Below are positions 11,428 to 21,441 of a stretch of 64,000 nt of DNA, piece after piece. A program made the position numbers and the translations under genes. The notes beneath the pieces are model-generated. The model made no database searches. It saw nothing but the letters and a program-made list of their open reading frames with translations, and was not told the DNA's origin. Numbering within the stretch: the first letter of the stretch is position 1; every line of letters starts with the position of its first letter. The stretch is from Coccinella septempunctata (lineage: Eukaryota; Arthropoda; Insecta; Coleoptera; Coccinellidae): the NCBI RefSeq assembly GCF_907165205.1, contig NC_058191.1:18478501-18542500 (forward strand), read 5' to 3'.

Positions 11428-12151
11428 ATGGACCTTACGGATTTTAGGAAAAAATCTCTCAAGATAATCTCGTGAAACATAAACGGGATAAACACACGGA
11501 AAGCCGAGATAGAAGAAATAATATCAGAGGGACAACCTGATATTAAAGCACTACAGGAAACAAAAATAAACCGGAACAAACGAATTTCACATGAATTATG
11601 AAACATATAGATGAGACAGAATTACAAACAGGATGAGGAGTTGCAATATTGGTGAGAACAGATCTGAAACACTACTTCAAAAGTAGATCCGACGAAACAC
11701 AAGGAGAAACATAAGCAGTGACGATTGTTGCCGAATTAAATCAACAAAGAGTAGAAATTACCTCGGCATACAAACCACCTCAAAACAATTTATTGGAAGA
11801 GGAGATGAACAACATATTGGCAGGAACAAACCCGAAAATCTGTATTGGAGATTTCAACTGTAAATCCCCATTATGGAACAGCAGAACAGAGAATAGAAAT
11901 GGCAAAAAACTCAAGGCTTTCGCCGAAAAACAAAATGCCATAGTGATTGGACCAGAGTTACCAACATATATTGCTTTTGGTATAGGAAGATGTAATAGAT
12001 ATCGCGATATTAAAAAATATAACTCAAGAATTCTCGATTGAAACTTTGGAAGATGGAACCTCGAACCACAATCCCGTGGAATTGACAATAGGAGAAAAAC
12101 CAAGAGAAAAACTAATGGAATTAAGAGAATATACCAATTGGGCTAAATACA

Positions 12152-12159
12152 GCACTTCA
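12152..12159 (+). repeat. Target-site duplication, left copy (minus-strand LINE C in A1)
   Basis: GCACTTCA is here and at 12565-12572, bounding a minus-strand LINE C 3' fragment whose ATTC-repeat tail lies at the left side. Confidence 0.75.
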
Positions 12160-12564
12160 TTCATTCATTCATTGCTGTATCCCGTTACCGGGAATAAATC
12201 TACAAAAAGAAGAAGAAAAAAAAAAAAATTCGAACAGACTTGTAACTTCTTAGTGCTAGTTGCGACTGTGTGCCCTCCTGTGACTAAAGAGACCCAACCG
12301 TGACCTGCAGATCCTTCCACACTCAGGGCATGGATAGTCTCCAACCAGATCTGGCCGCCGCTGTATCCTTCTCGATTCTCCATTATAACTGTGGACCAAA
12401 GACCTCCACTGTGACCTGTCTAACGCTAGTTGTTCCCAGTTATGATTAGCATTAACTGATTTTAGGGATTGATGTATCCTTAAACCGCTTATACTGGCCT
12501 CCTGGTTTCCGGGCTCCCTCAGTGAGTTCGCCGTATAGAGCTATTTTGGGGAGTCTTGTGTCTT
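12160..12564 (-). mobile_element. LINE C fragment, 5'-truncated 3' end
   Basis: On the minus strand it encodes the end of the LINE C protein (LPKIALYGEL, RKPGGQYKRFKD) and the 3' UTR, finishing in a GAATGAATGAATGAA tail at 12160-12176. The 8-bp flank duplication shows an independent retrotransposition into A1. It is about 405 bp, so it carries no functional gene. Confidence 0.87.
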
Positions 12565-12893
12565 GCACTTCAATACAATAGGAAATAACAGAAATCCCAA
12601 CAATAAGCACTCCAGAGGATCTGGAATGTGCGGTTGATAAACTGGAAGACAAGCTTACGAAAAAAGCACGAGGAGAGTGAAGAGACCAAGTCATCCGCAT
12701 GGCGATACGCCTAAAGAAGTAAAAGATCTTATACGAGAAAATCGAAGACTCAGAAGAATATATCGGATGAATAAAAATGATCTGGACAAAATTAACCTCA
12801 ACCGCCATAGCCAAGTTCTGAAAAATGCCCTGAAAGATCTAAGAACAAGCAGATGGAACAAAAGGGTTCAAGAACTGAATACAATTGATCATT

Positions 12894-13040
12894 ATGTGGG
12901 CTAAGTCAAAAACTCAAAATTCCTAACAGCATTTAATCAAACGTGGTGACCGGTCACCACGTTTGATTAAATGCTGTTAGGAATTTTGAGTTTTTGACTT
13001 AGCCCACATATTTAGCGTTCCTACTTGGAATTTGGTATTT
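12894..13040. mobile_element. 147-bp insertion holding a perfect 118-bp palindrome
   Basis: Two 59-bp arms (12893-12951 and 12952-13010) are exact reverse complements with no spacer, centred on GGTGACC/GGTCACC. A 30-bp single-copy tail (13011-13040) follows. AATTGATCATT flanks the insertion on both sides (12883-12893 and 13041-13051), interrupting the A1 ORF2 sequence that in A2 reads straight through. There is no coding capacity. It could be a foldback element, a retroposed hairpin RNA, or in part an assembly fold-back. Confidence 0.8.
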
Positions 13041-13781
13041 AATTGATCATTCTGCATGGAAAATGCAAAAGAGACTACGAGGAGAGAAGACTAAAATTCC
13101 ACCCCTACACGGAGAAAGGGGAATTGCGTATAACAATACTGATAAGGCAGATGCATTGGCGGACTCGATCGAACGAGAATCGGGAATAAATTAAAGGATA
13201 GACGACGATAATGAAGATTTGGATGAACTGGTTGAAGAAAATGGAGAAGAAATGGATGAATTACCAGCGGCTGCTGACATAGACAAACCAACATCGCCAA
13301 ATGAAATCAGGGAAATAATTAGAAGTTTGAAGAAGAGGAATGCTCCCGGAAGCGATAAAATAACGAATGTAATGTTGAAGAAATTACCTAGAAAAGGTAT
13401 AACTGCTCTAACAAATATCGCGAATGGAATTATGAGGACAGAACACTACCCAGAAAAATGGAAAACAGCGGAAGTCATAGTGTTCAATAAACCATTCAAA
13501 GAGAAGAAGTTCCCACAAAACTACAGACCGATAAGTCTACTGTCGACGTTAGGAAAAGTAGTAGAAAGAATTATAGCCACGAGGCTAAATGAGGAAACCG
13601 AAAATCTGAAACTTATACCACCAAAACAGTTCGGATTCAGAAGAGAGCATTCAACAGAGCAACAATTATTAAGGCTCACAGAATACATTACAGAGGGATT
13701 ACAAAATAAACAAGCGACAGGTTGGTTTTACTAGACGTCGCCAGAGCATTCGACAGAATATGGCATTAATTTAAGGATCAA

Positions 13782-13828
13782 TATAACGTGCGTTCAAAAA
13801 AATTCGTCGTAAAGTAGGCTATGGAATT
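13782..13828. repeat. MAR1 left terminal inverted repeat
   Basis: It starts TATAACGTGCGTTC and pairs with 15541-15587. One mismatch is seen (GTAAAG against GTCAAG in the same orientation). Confidence 0.9.
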
Positions 13829-15585
13829 GAGTAGGTTGATTTTCTGTGACTGAACGTAATTCTTTCCTTACATCACACTCATCAGTCATCACAGCCAAAT
13901 GTAAACATTGATGACATTAACCTATTTATCGTAATTTTGTATGAAAAGGCAATTTCTCAGAAAAAATTACTTGCACATTCAATAATGATTTATTAGCATT
14001 TTTTCATTGAATTAGATTACAAGAATCCAAATAATCTGAGGCGATTGGAAAAATTAACCTGAGTTCATAAGTCAAAGACATGAATCTTGAACGAATCGAG
14101 TATTATGGTTTTTGTACTTACAATTATGTGAAGAGGTTGTACCTATAACAGTAGGTAATAGAAATAAATCACACTAAGAACCTCAGAATATGTTTATTTC
14201 TCAATGAATAAAATATTGAATTGACGCTGACAGTGAAAATCCATAACCAGAGGCAGTCTCTGCCATAACTGAAGAAACTGAATTATAGGATTTTCATTAC
14301 AATGAGTTTCACGTTTAAGAGTTCTATATAATTAAAGTAGCTGTTGGAAATGTCCTCCTCTTTGCTCCAAACACTTCTCACATCTTCTTTTGAGAGATTC
14401 AAAGACATTATTCAATATAAAAGGATCATCGTTAATTAGATGAATTTTTTCAATGATCCCAGTCTTGAGTTCGTCCAGATTAGAAATAGGTGATTAGAAG
14501 ATAGAATTCTTCAAATGAGGTCATAAGAAGAAATCACATGGTGTAAGATCACACGATCTTGGAGGAAATTCATTTTCAGTATTGAGGCTAATGAGTCGAT
14601 CCTGAAAAATATTCCTTAGTGTAGCCAATGTTTCTACAGCTGTGTGTGCTCTGGCTCCATCTTGTTGAAAATAACTATATGACCATTCTTCAAAATTTAA
14701 TTCAGCTATAAAAGGCATGATAATATCCTGTTTATAGCGTTCTGCTGTTAAAGTTCCGTCAAAGAAAATAGGTCCAACAATTCTTCTCTGACTGATAGCA
14801 CACCAAACTCCAATTTTCTGAGAATGAAGTGGTGTCTCAATGTAAAAATTTTCCGGTTTTTGACTGCTCCACATTCTCATATTTTGGGAGTTGACATATC
14901 CAGAAAGATGAAACCAGGCTTCGTCGGAGAAGAAAACTTTATTCAGGTTATCGATGAATTCGTTTAGAAACCACTGACAGAAGGCCATTCTACGAGGGTA
15001 ATCAACTTCTTCAATCTTCTGATAACATGTCAATCTATAAGGATACAACTTGATGTCTTCTTTCAAAATTGTGTGACATGTACCAACAGACACTCCAGCT
15101 AGTTGAGATAAAACCCGAACAGAGGTTCGTGGTGCTTCTGTCATCACATTCTCAACATTTTCGATTAACTCGGGTGTTCTCTTCTTTGGTCGACCACTTC
15201 CTTTTTTTCTTTGAACGCTACCTGTTTCACGAAAAACGCTCACACATCGCGAAACAGTACTCTGGAAAGATTGGTAATCTACAGCAACGTTGGGATACTC
15301 GATCCTGAAGTCGCTGAGACATTTCTCAACAGAATATTTCCACTCGCCTTCTATTTTCTCCCCATTTCTGAAGTAGGATTCAATAATGAATGCTTTTTGT
15401 ACGTCGGTAAAAACCATCTTTATTATTTGCTGGTAATTTTAATTTAACAACAATCCAAAACGCTAACTTGACAGCTAACCTGTAATAATAATAGAGCACA
15501 AGCTAATAACTACGTTTAGATACGCAATATCGACGTTTGAAATTCCATAGCCTACTTGACGACGAATTTTTTTGAACGCACGTTA
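13784..15585 (-). mobile_element. Tc1/mariner-type DNA transposon MAR1
   Basis: Terminal inverted repeats of about 46 bp (13782-13828 and 15541-15587) match with one clear mismatch and begin ACGTGCGTTC beside TA. The interior carries one minus-strand transposase gene. The A1 ORF2 sequence is continuous across the element apart from TATA at the edges, consistent with a TA target. Both ends look complete, but the transposase has in-frame stops, so the copy is not autonomous. Confidence 0.92.
14335..15417 (-). pseudogene. MAR1 transposase (DDD type) with C-terminal stops
   Basis: The open frame is 15417-14521 (298 residues), starting MVFTDVQKAFIIESYF. An N-terminal helix-turn-helix region is followed by a basic GSGRPKKR hook and a second DNA-binding segment (VRVLSQLAGVSVGT). 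The catalytic core shows VFFSDEAWFH (first D), YFQQDGARAH (second D) and RSCDLTPCDFF (third D), with about 36 residues between the last two. The frame stops at 14518-14520 after FFL, where related transposases usually have W; homologous sequence continues about 60 codons through a second stop to a LEQRGGHFQQLL-like end. It is therefore probably inactive. Confidence 0.88.
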
Positions 15586-15587
15586 TA
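15541..15587. repeat. MAR1 right terminal inverted repeat
   Basis: Reverse complement of 13782-13828. Family A ORF2 resumes directly after it. Confidence 0.9.
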
Positions 15588-16300
15588 AGAAAAGATGTGC
15601 TGGATATTCGATCAAAATATGCAAGTTGATCAGGAATTATCTCAAAAATAGAAGATTTTACGTGAAAATGGAAGGAGAATGCTCCACAACAAGAGATATA
15701 GGGGCTGGAGTACCCCAAGGGTCAGTACTTGGGCCACTTCTGTACAACATATACATTCACGATATTCCAAAGAATGCAAGAAGTTATATGCTGACGACAC
15801 AGGCATAGCAACTCGACACCGCAACCCAGAAGTAATAGAACGAGTTCTACAAGAAACGATTGACGAAACAAATGACTGGTGCATAAAGTGGAAAATCAAG
15901 CTCAATGGATAAAAGAGCCAAGCAACATTACTGCAGAAGAGAAGACTGCGACCCACGACGAATCTAGAAGTTGACGGCGAAGAAATCGACTGGAAAAATG
16001 AAGCCAAATATTTAGGAATATCGCTTGACAAAGGACTTACTTGGAAAAGTCAAACAAGCAATCGACAGAAAGACAGCAGCGATGAATAGACTCTACCCTC
16101 TGATAGGAAGAAGAAGCCCCATGTCGAAAGAGACAAAATTGAAGATTATCAAAGCCGTTGCTAGGCCTCAACTGACTTATTGATCAGTTGCCTGGGGTTT
16201 CGCGGCAAAGAGCGATATCAAAGGAATTCAGGACACTGAAAACAAGCTGCTACGATGTGCAATAGATGCAACTTGGTTTGTCAGGAATTGACAGATTTAT

Positions 16301-16711
16301 TCCCAGCAAACACAATTGCAGAACTCCAGCATTGAAAAATCTCCTTGTGGCAGAAACAACTTCACTAAGAATCATCTCCAGAATCAGGCATCCCAGCAAT
16401 TCTCTTCACAACCCACCTAATTCAATGTTATATTCTAGAACTCAGATTGAACCAATCAACAACAGATTCAATAGACTAAATAAAAATTTTTACACCAGAC
16501 TGAAGGAAAGCACGATTATAGCTGATCTATAACACACAACAAATAGAAAATACCCCACACAAACCCTATTGGAGGCACTAGAGAAAATTTAGTTTTTTTT
16601 TTTTTTTCGTCTCTTGTTAACGAATATCATATGTACAAATCAATTAAGTTATAACATAGCATTAAATTTGTAATTATGGGCTGAAGGACCTAGGTCGATG
16701 GCCATAAAATA
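16301..16711 (+). mobile_element. 3' fragment of an unassigned LINE (family I)
   Basis: The sequence leaves family A ORF2 at 16300. A short frame to 16532 ends NRFNRLNKNFYTRLKES and looks like the extreme C-terminus of a CR1/jockey-type ORF2. A T-rich stretch and a 3' UTR follow, ending GGCCATAAAATAAA near 16711 before a TC-repeat. The clade assignment rests on general resemblance. No target duplication was found. Confidence 0.5.
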
Positions 16712-17280
16712 AACTTTTTCTCTCTCTCTCTCCTCTGATTCCAATTCCAATGCGGAAACCAAATAAGTCTCAAAACTCGAACTGAAATCACATTCTTTAT
16801 GTTTTAAAAAATAACTCGAGTATTTGCTTTTCATCCGTCACACAAAATCATCAGAAATATTGTGTCTCTGAGGAATGGATGTTCAAATGGATACAGTATT
16901 ATAGACAATCAGGTTCAACATCCTTCCAAATAATATGGTTATCCATATTATTTCCATAAATGAATTTCGATTAGTATTTCAAATAAACATAATAAATTTG
17001 TCATAATGATGCTATTTTATTCAGCATAATCACACAACCCTTCTTTTTCCCCCGAACGTCGATAATTGAGGTTTTGAAAGTCGTGTTATAAAAGTTCACA
17101 TATAATTCGCCTATTTTGGCGGATTCTATCCGCTAGTAGTAAGAAAGTGAATAAAACAATTTCGAAAAGTGCTACTTTCGGTACTGATGTTTGTACGATT
17201 CAATAAATCATACCGTAAGTTTCATTGTCGGGACGACTGCTGAAAAATTAATATAAGTATATGTTATTACTAAGTATGTG
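16712..17280. other. Unassigned island inside A1
   Basis: It begins with a TC microsatellite (about 16711-16736). The rest is AT-rich sequence in which no protein similarity, repeat pair or RNA gene was recognised. It lies within the 16301-17905 insertion that splits A1 ORF2. Confidence 0.4.
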
Positions 17281-17416
17281 AAGTTCAAAAATACACTCCA
17301 TCGCCTCTCTCTATTCCTATCGTTCTTTTAATCGAATCTTTCCCACTAAACTCGATAAAAAGAACAATAGGAGTAGACTGAGTAGAGAGAGGCGACGGAG
17401 TGTATTTTTCGAACTT
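17281..17416. repeat. 136-bp imperfect inverted repeat
   Basis: The left arm begins AAGTTCAAAAATACACTCC and the right arm ends GGAGTGTATTTTTCGAACTT. Both share GCCTCTCTCTA and continue to an AAGAACRATAGGA region around a loop of about 20 bp. The right arm has a roughly 10-bp insertion. It is a small foldback or MITE candidate with no coding sequence. Confidence 0.7.
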
Positions 17417-17905
17417 TGTTTAGGTATGTCATAACGGAATAATATGCTTTAATGCTCTGATTGCTACATAACATTAACAGAACATTTGAAAGAAAATTGT
17501 GCATTTATAAATAAATATACCACAGGGTGTTTCCCAATTGAATGTCAATATTTATGGGGGTGATTTTTTGGCCCACTTTAAGAAAAAAACTTCATATGAA
17601 CATATGTCCTAAACGTCTTACCTTTGTGTGGGGATTTCGTTTAGAACCGACGGTTATCTTTCATTAGCGTAGTACAAGTCGAGTCCTATGCATAGCCGGC
17701 ATTGAGCAAATAAACCGCAGCCGCCACTGCTAAAAGATGTTTCCTCTTCATGACGTTTAAATTCGAGAAATAACTGATAGGATTTACTGAAGTGTGTGGG
17801 CAAAACAGTTCGGCAGTTCGAACCGTCAGATCGAACCGATGCAGTACGAACCGATGAAAAATTCCGATGATGTCTGTGGCCGGCTTAACATGTTGGTTTG
17901 CTAGG
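17417..17905. other. Unassigned sequence up to the A1 resumption point
   Basis: It includes ACAGGGTGTTTCCCAATTG near 17522, a start typical of some insect repeat termini, then a GC-richer part (17630-17900) without a recognisable reading frame. It could be an LTR or non-coding TE terminus. Family A ORF2 resumes at TAGGGACC (17906). Confidence 0.35.
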
Positions 17906-18364
17906 TAGGGACCTAAAATGGGAAACCATCATGGAATTCATGAACAGAAAAAAAGAGAAATTATTTTAAACAGCGAAAAACCATCCGAATCAAGAACTCA
18001 GGAAACTAGTGGACGACGACCCAGAGGAAGACAAAAGGAGAATGCGAATTTACCGAAGGAGACCAAGAGATCTATTAAAAAGAGATCAAAATAAGAACAG
18101 AAACTTATTGAAAAATCCAATAAAGTGTTATCCATTAGAGGATAAACACATAAATCCCAGCACGATAGTGTGCGAGAAAAAAACCGACTAAGAGATGAAC
18201 GGTTTATAGGCCAAATGCCCGGAACCAATATTCAAGAAGCAGTTAAGGGTTTTTAGTGGGTCTCGAGCTCAGGAGAGTGAGAATCCCCACACTTGTTTCC
18301 CCTCAGGAGAGGGTGGTTCGTCTAACTTGCAGATTTTCCCGCTACTACACCAAAAAAAAAAATA

Positions 18365-18725
18365 CGATTGCATTTTTCAGCCTGTGCATGTGTTGCTGTG
18401 GACTACGTCTCGAGTGTTTTCGGCAATATATTAATCGACAGAAAAGCATCAACTTCATTTCGGTGATTTCTAGTGACTTCTCACATTATTTGCATCCGAC
18501 ATATATGCAATTTGTTACATTTAAACAAACACCAGTTGTAAAAAATAGATAGGTATTATTTGACTATGGTTTTATTGAAAGGAATATATTTCGGATGCAA
18601 ATAATGTGAAAAGTCACTAGAAATCACCGAAATGAAATTGATGCTTTTCTGTCCATTAATATATTGCTGAAAACACTCGAGACGTAGTCGACAGGAACAA
18701 GGGCACAGGCTGAAAAATGCAATCG
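18365..18725. mobile_element. Long-TIR MITE of 361 bp flanked by TA
   Basis: Arms 18365-18506 and 18584-18725 (142 bp each) are reverse complements with few mismatches, separated by 77 bp. Termini are CGATTGCATTTTTCAGCC, with TA at both outer edges (18363-18364, 18726-18727). It sits immediately after the A1 poly(A). Mirror-image short ORFs on the two arms (about 18256-18552 and 18556-18753) come from the palindromy. TA flanks suggest mobilisation by a Tc1/mariner-type transposase. Confidence 0.82.
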
Positions 18726-18727
18726 TA

Positions 18728-19250
18728 GGGTTGACTTGAGAGTAGATATACACAGTAGAAAACTATAGGTCGAATTCTAAGTGACACACCCCACTGCTGA
18801 ACCTGTTCAGAATAGCTCCGCGAACAAAGCTGATATCAAATTAGTATTTAATGTTTTTTAATGAATTTTTGAAAATAAACTCAAAATTATTCATTAGAAA
18901 TCTACCCGCTTTCTCTCTATTATCTTCAGAATGTCTCACAATATGCAAAAATTCTTTATTCAAAAGTTTTCGAACTATAACTATTTTTGCACAAATTCAC
19001 TTGTCAAGGGCTGAAACGTGTTTACTCAAAGCGAAGTAAACGGTAACTAAAAACATTTAGTTTATTAAGCTTCCTGGATATTCTAAATTGTGTACATCAC
19101 GATATTCGTCGTTTCAGCCCTCGTTGAATCTTATTGTTAGTAGATCATATCTGTTATATACCCTGAACCATTATGAGGCCAATATAATATGAAGAAAGAA
19201 ATGATCACATGAATATAAAGAGATATTCGTGAAAAACGTAAAAAAATTAC
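18728..19250. other. Intronic sequence downstream of the Ptp10D exon, with a small terminal-repeat pair
   Basis: No gene is recognised. AGGGCTGAAACG at about 19007-19018 and its reverse complement at 19110-19121 may bound a MITE of about 115 bp. The rest is AT-rich and, from the exon at 19251, should be intron on the minus strand. Confidence 0.45.
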
Positions 19251-19486
19251 CCTCAAATCCTTGATTCTCGTGAATCTCTCTAGGAGATCCTGTCATTTCT
19301 TTTCCTTCCAAAACTGCCAGGAAACACTGATGAATGCAGATATATTGCTGTTCTGTTTGGACCATCCACACTCTTTCTTTCCTCATGGCATAAACAATGC
19401 CGAATATGTCAACATATTCCGCAACTAGAGCTTGCTGGAGTATTCTGTCTAGGCATATAAACGTGCCGGATCTACCAACACCCGCA
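19251..19486 (-). CDS. Ptp10D: Receptor-type tyrosine phosphatase exon (Ptp10D-like), catalytic domain part
   Basis: This is a host-gene exon. After a TTTTTCAG acceptor, the minus-strand reading opens AGVGRSGTFICLDRILQQ: the phosphate-binding loop of the classical PTP motif HCxAGxGRxGT, with the catalytic cysteine on the preceding exon. YVDIFGIVYAMRKERVW and MVQTEQQYICIHQCFLAVLE follow, including the conserved Q-loop, then a tail to NQGFEG and a GTAATT donor. It enters in phase 2 and leaves in phase 1. The wording is very close to the R3-type receptor phosphatase Ptp10D of Drosophila as I remember it; the paralogue Ptp4E is the alternative. It has no stop or indel. The enzyme removes phosphate from tyrosines on the cytoplasmic side of the membrane. 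No flanking exon was found here. Confidence 0.9.
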
Positions 19487-20229
19487 CTGAAAAATATTCC
19501 AAACGCTTAGTCATCAATTGAGAGCACATTTCTAGAGAAAAAATTATCATTAGAAAGCATACAGATTTGCATGGATTTTTTTGGTTTTGTAATTACTTTT
19601 TATCCATGACCGAATCTGTGGAAAGCAAGCTTTGTCCATCCCAAGATGGAGAAAATTATTTTTATAACTATGATTCTTAGCAACGAGCAAAAAAAGAAGA
19701 AAGTTCGCAATTTCAGTAGGTCAGCAGCTAGCTGTGAAATATTATCGTTACAATGTGACTCCTCCTAGTTTCAATTATTCTTCCCTATGAAATTTTTTAG
19801 TTTGAGCACGAAATGTTGTAATTTTGGCATATAAACCTTTTATTTCAAATGGCGTACGAACTTTGAACAATGCCAAAAATGCATCATGGAAGTTGATGAT
19901 ATTCAAAATCTTCCAGCTTTCACTGTTTCAAATCAGAATTGAAAGAAAATATGACTCGGTGATCGTATAATCCGATAAACTCACGTTATAATTTGCGATT
20001 GCACCACTGGGGTAGATATACAATAGTAAGGATATACAATAGTGGGGATATAAAATGTAAAACTATTTTTTTTTTAAATTACAGCTTCGATAATATGTGT
20101 TTTCTGATCCGTATTTTTCCTATTCTGATCCTGATGCTGATATCTACTGATAATGTTTGAAGGTTAACCACAAAACGCAAAAATAATTCACAGAGTAATT
20201 CAGTGAGATTGCCCAAAATATTAACGTTC
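19487..20229. other. Intron sequence upstream of the Ptp10D exon
   Basis: It starts with the minus-strand splice acceptor (polypyrimidine tract and CAG at 19487-19496). Beyond that no coding similarity was recognised. The part next to 20230 (about 20040-20225) may be the LTR of the adjacent Copia remnant, since a purine-rich GGTTGAGGAGGAA run on the minus strand precedes it. Confidence 0.5.
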
Positions 20230-20918
20230 CTCCTCAACCGAAACTAAATTTAGTTAATCAACCGACATTCTAAAATTAATTTTATTCAAAGGTTTGGTGA
20301 AGATGTCTGCCACTTGGTGAGTATGTACAGACTTATTTCAATATAACTAATCCATTCTCCACCAATTGTTTAACAAAATTGGATTCGATATCAAAGTGTT
20401 TCATGATTTTTTTCAGCTTTCATAGTGCTTTGGTTATCTTCAAACACTCTTACTTGATCAATATCCAGATCGAATTCCTTCAGTAATTTTATAATCCGCA
20501 ACATTTCTTTGATAGAAACCAATTCGGCTTCTGCCGTACTAAGGGCAATACAATTTTGTTTCTTACTTCGCCAAGTAATTAGATTATAATAAAGTTTAAA
20601 TAAATAACCAGATGTGGACTTTCTGTCTTCATCTCCAGCCCAATCTGAATATGCGTAACCAATCAAGATAGAACAGTTGTCGCTACTGGAATATTTCAGT
20701 TTCAAATTCAGACTCTACTACCATCGATAAACCGTAAAATCTGCTTTAGTGCAATCCACAACCCATTACTTTGTTTAGATTGGAAACGGCTCAAATAATA
20801 AACTGCAGTAGCCACCTCTGGTCGAGTTCCTACAGTGACATTAATCAGTGAACCAATCAAGGATCCACATCTGAGTTCAAGAGCATTGCCTATCACTTCC
20901 TCTCAACATCATGTAGGT
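20230..20918 (-). pseudogene. Copia-type RT/RNase H remnant (Copia2)
   Basis: Frames 20896-20708 and 20705-20391 carry the end of a Copia RT (CGSLIGSLINVTVGTRPEVA) and the RNase H (GYAYSDWAGDEDRKSTSGYL, WRSKKQNCIALSTAEAELVS, VFEDNQST). One frameshift near 20706 separates them, and there is no YVDD block, integrase or gag. The family differs from Copia1. On the right it abuts Gypsy G1 without a visible duplication. Confidence 0.88.
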
Positions 20919-21010
20919 ATCTGCTCCAGCTAAATTTCAAAAAGTAATGGATTCTCTATTGCAAGGTATAGATGGCGTTATAGTTTTCTTTTCTTGAAAT
21001 GTGTTTTTCA

Positions 21011-21020
21011 GATATTGCAA
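21011..21020 (+). repeat. Target-site duplication, left copy (A2 in G1)
   Basis: GATATTGCAA occurs here and at 25677-25686, on either side of the complete-length family A element. Confidence 0.88.
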
Positions 21021-21441
21021 CAGTCTCGAGTGAAAGCTTGACAAAAGAAGACGTGCTATAGTGCTCCTAGTGCTATAAAAGAGAAAGCGGAAGAGACAGT
21101 CGAAGTGAAAGTGCCCTAGTGGGCACTTTCACTTCACTACGGAATATTTGATTCCGACTGTGAAGTTTGTGTAGGTTCTATATTTGTTATCGGAATTTTA
21201 ATTCGTTAAAATTTTCAAAGTTGGTGTTTATCCTCAGTGTCCAGAATTTTTTTTTTCGTTGGTACTGCAGAAAACATCAGGTGAGTTTATTTTTCGTATC
21301 TTTTTTCTGAATTTTCTCATAGCGTAGAAAACTTTCGGCTCTATACCATAGTTTTATATTAGACTATTTCAGTGAAGATTCCTGAATATTTTATTATTTT
21401 CAAATTGTTTGATATTTTGAGATTTTTGAGTATAAAACCAT
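21021..21441 (+). promoter_or_regulatory. A2 5' UTR with presumed internal promoter and a hairpin
   Basis: The stretch CTTGACAAAAGAAGACGTGC to GTGCTATAAAAGAGAAAGCGG is conserved in B and A4 and marks the 5' end. Jockey-type LINEs are transcribed from promoters inside the element, so this is the likely control region. At 21102-21135 the sequence GAAGTGAAAGTGCCC is followed after TAGT by its exact reverse complement (15-bp arms). B and A4 lack the second arm. Confidence 0.6.

Larger units (their letters stand above)
11428..18095 (+). pseudogene. A1 ORF2 (endonuclease + RT), five fragments
   Basis: Fragments 11428-12159, 12565-12893, 13041-13783, 15586-16300 and 17906-18095 together span the whole jockey-type ORF2. 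Visible motifs are the endonuclease IGDFNCKSPLWN and TSNHNPVEL, the RT SLLSTLGKVVER, QFGFRREHSTEQQ, GVPQGSVLGPLLYN and LYADDTGIATR, and the C-terminal RPQLTY. Besides the insertions there are stops (near 11713, 13193, 15909) and small deletions. It is long dead but useful as a scaffold for ordering the insertions. Confidence 0.88.
4676..18362 (+). mobile_element. Jockey-like LINE family A, copy A1, split by five insertions
   Basis: Pieces of one family A element can be followed in order: ORF1 at 4676-5177 and 10923-11427; ORF2 at 11428-12159, 12565-12893, 13041-13783, 15586-16300 and 17906-18095; then 3' UTR and an A-run ending at 18362. Each gap holds another element, and the flanking family A sequence is continuous across it when compared with A2. 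Target duplications are directly visible for three insertions (5168/10923, 12152/12565, 12883/13041). The 5' end is lost: A1 starts in mid ORF1 at the serine-rich SSDEET segment. Confidence 0.88.

Noticed and set aside
18256..18753. Two similar ORFs on opposite strands
   Set aside because: They arise from the two palindromic arms of the MITE at 18365-18725.
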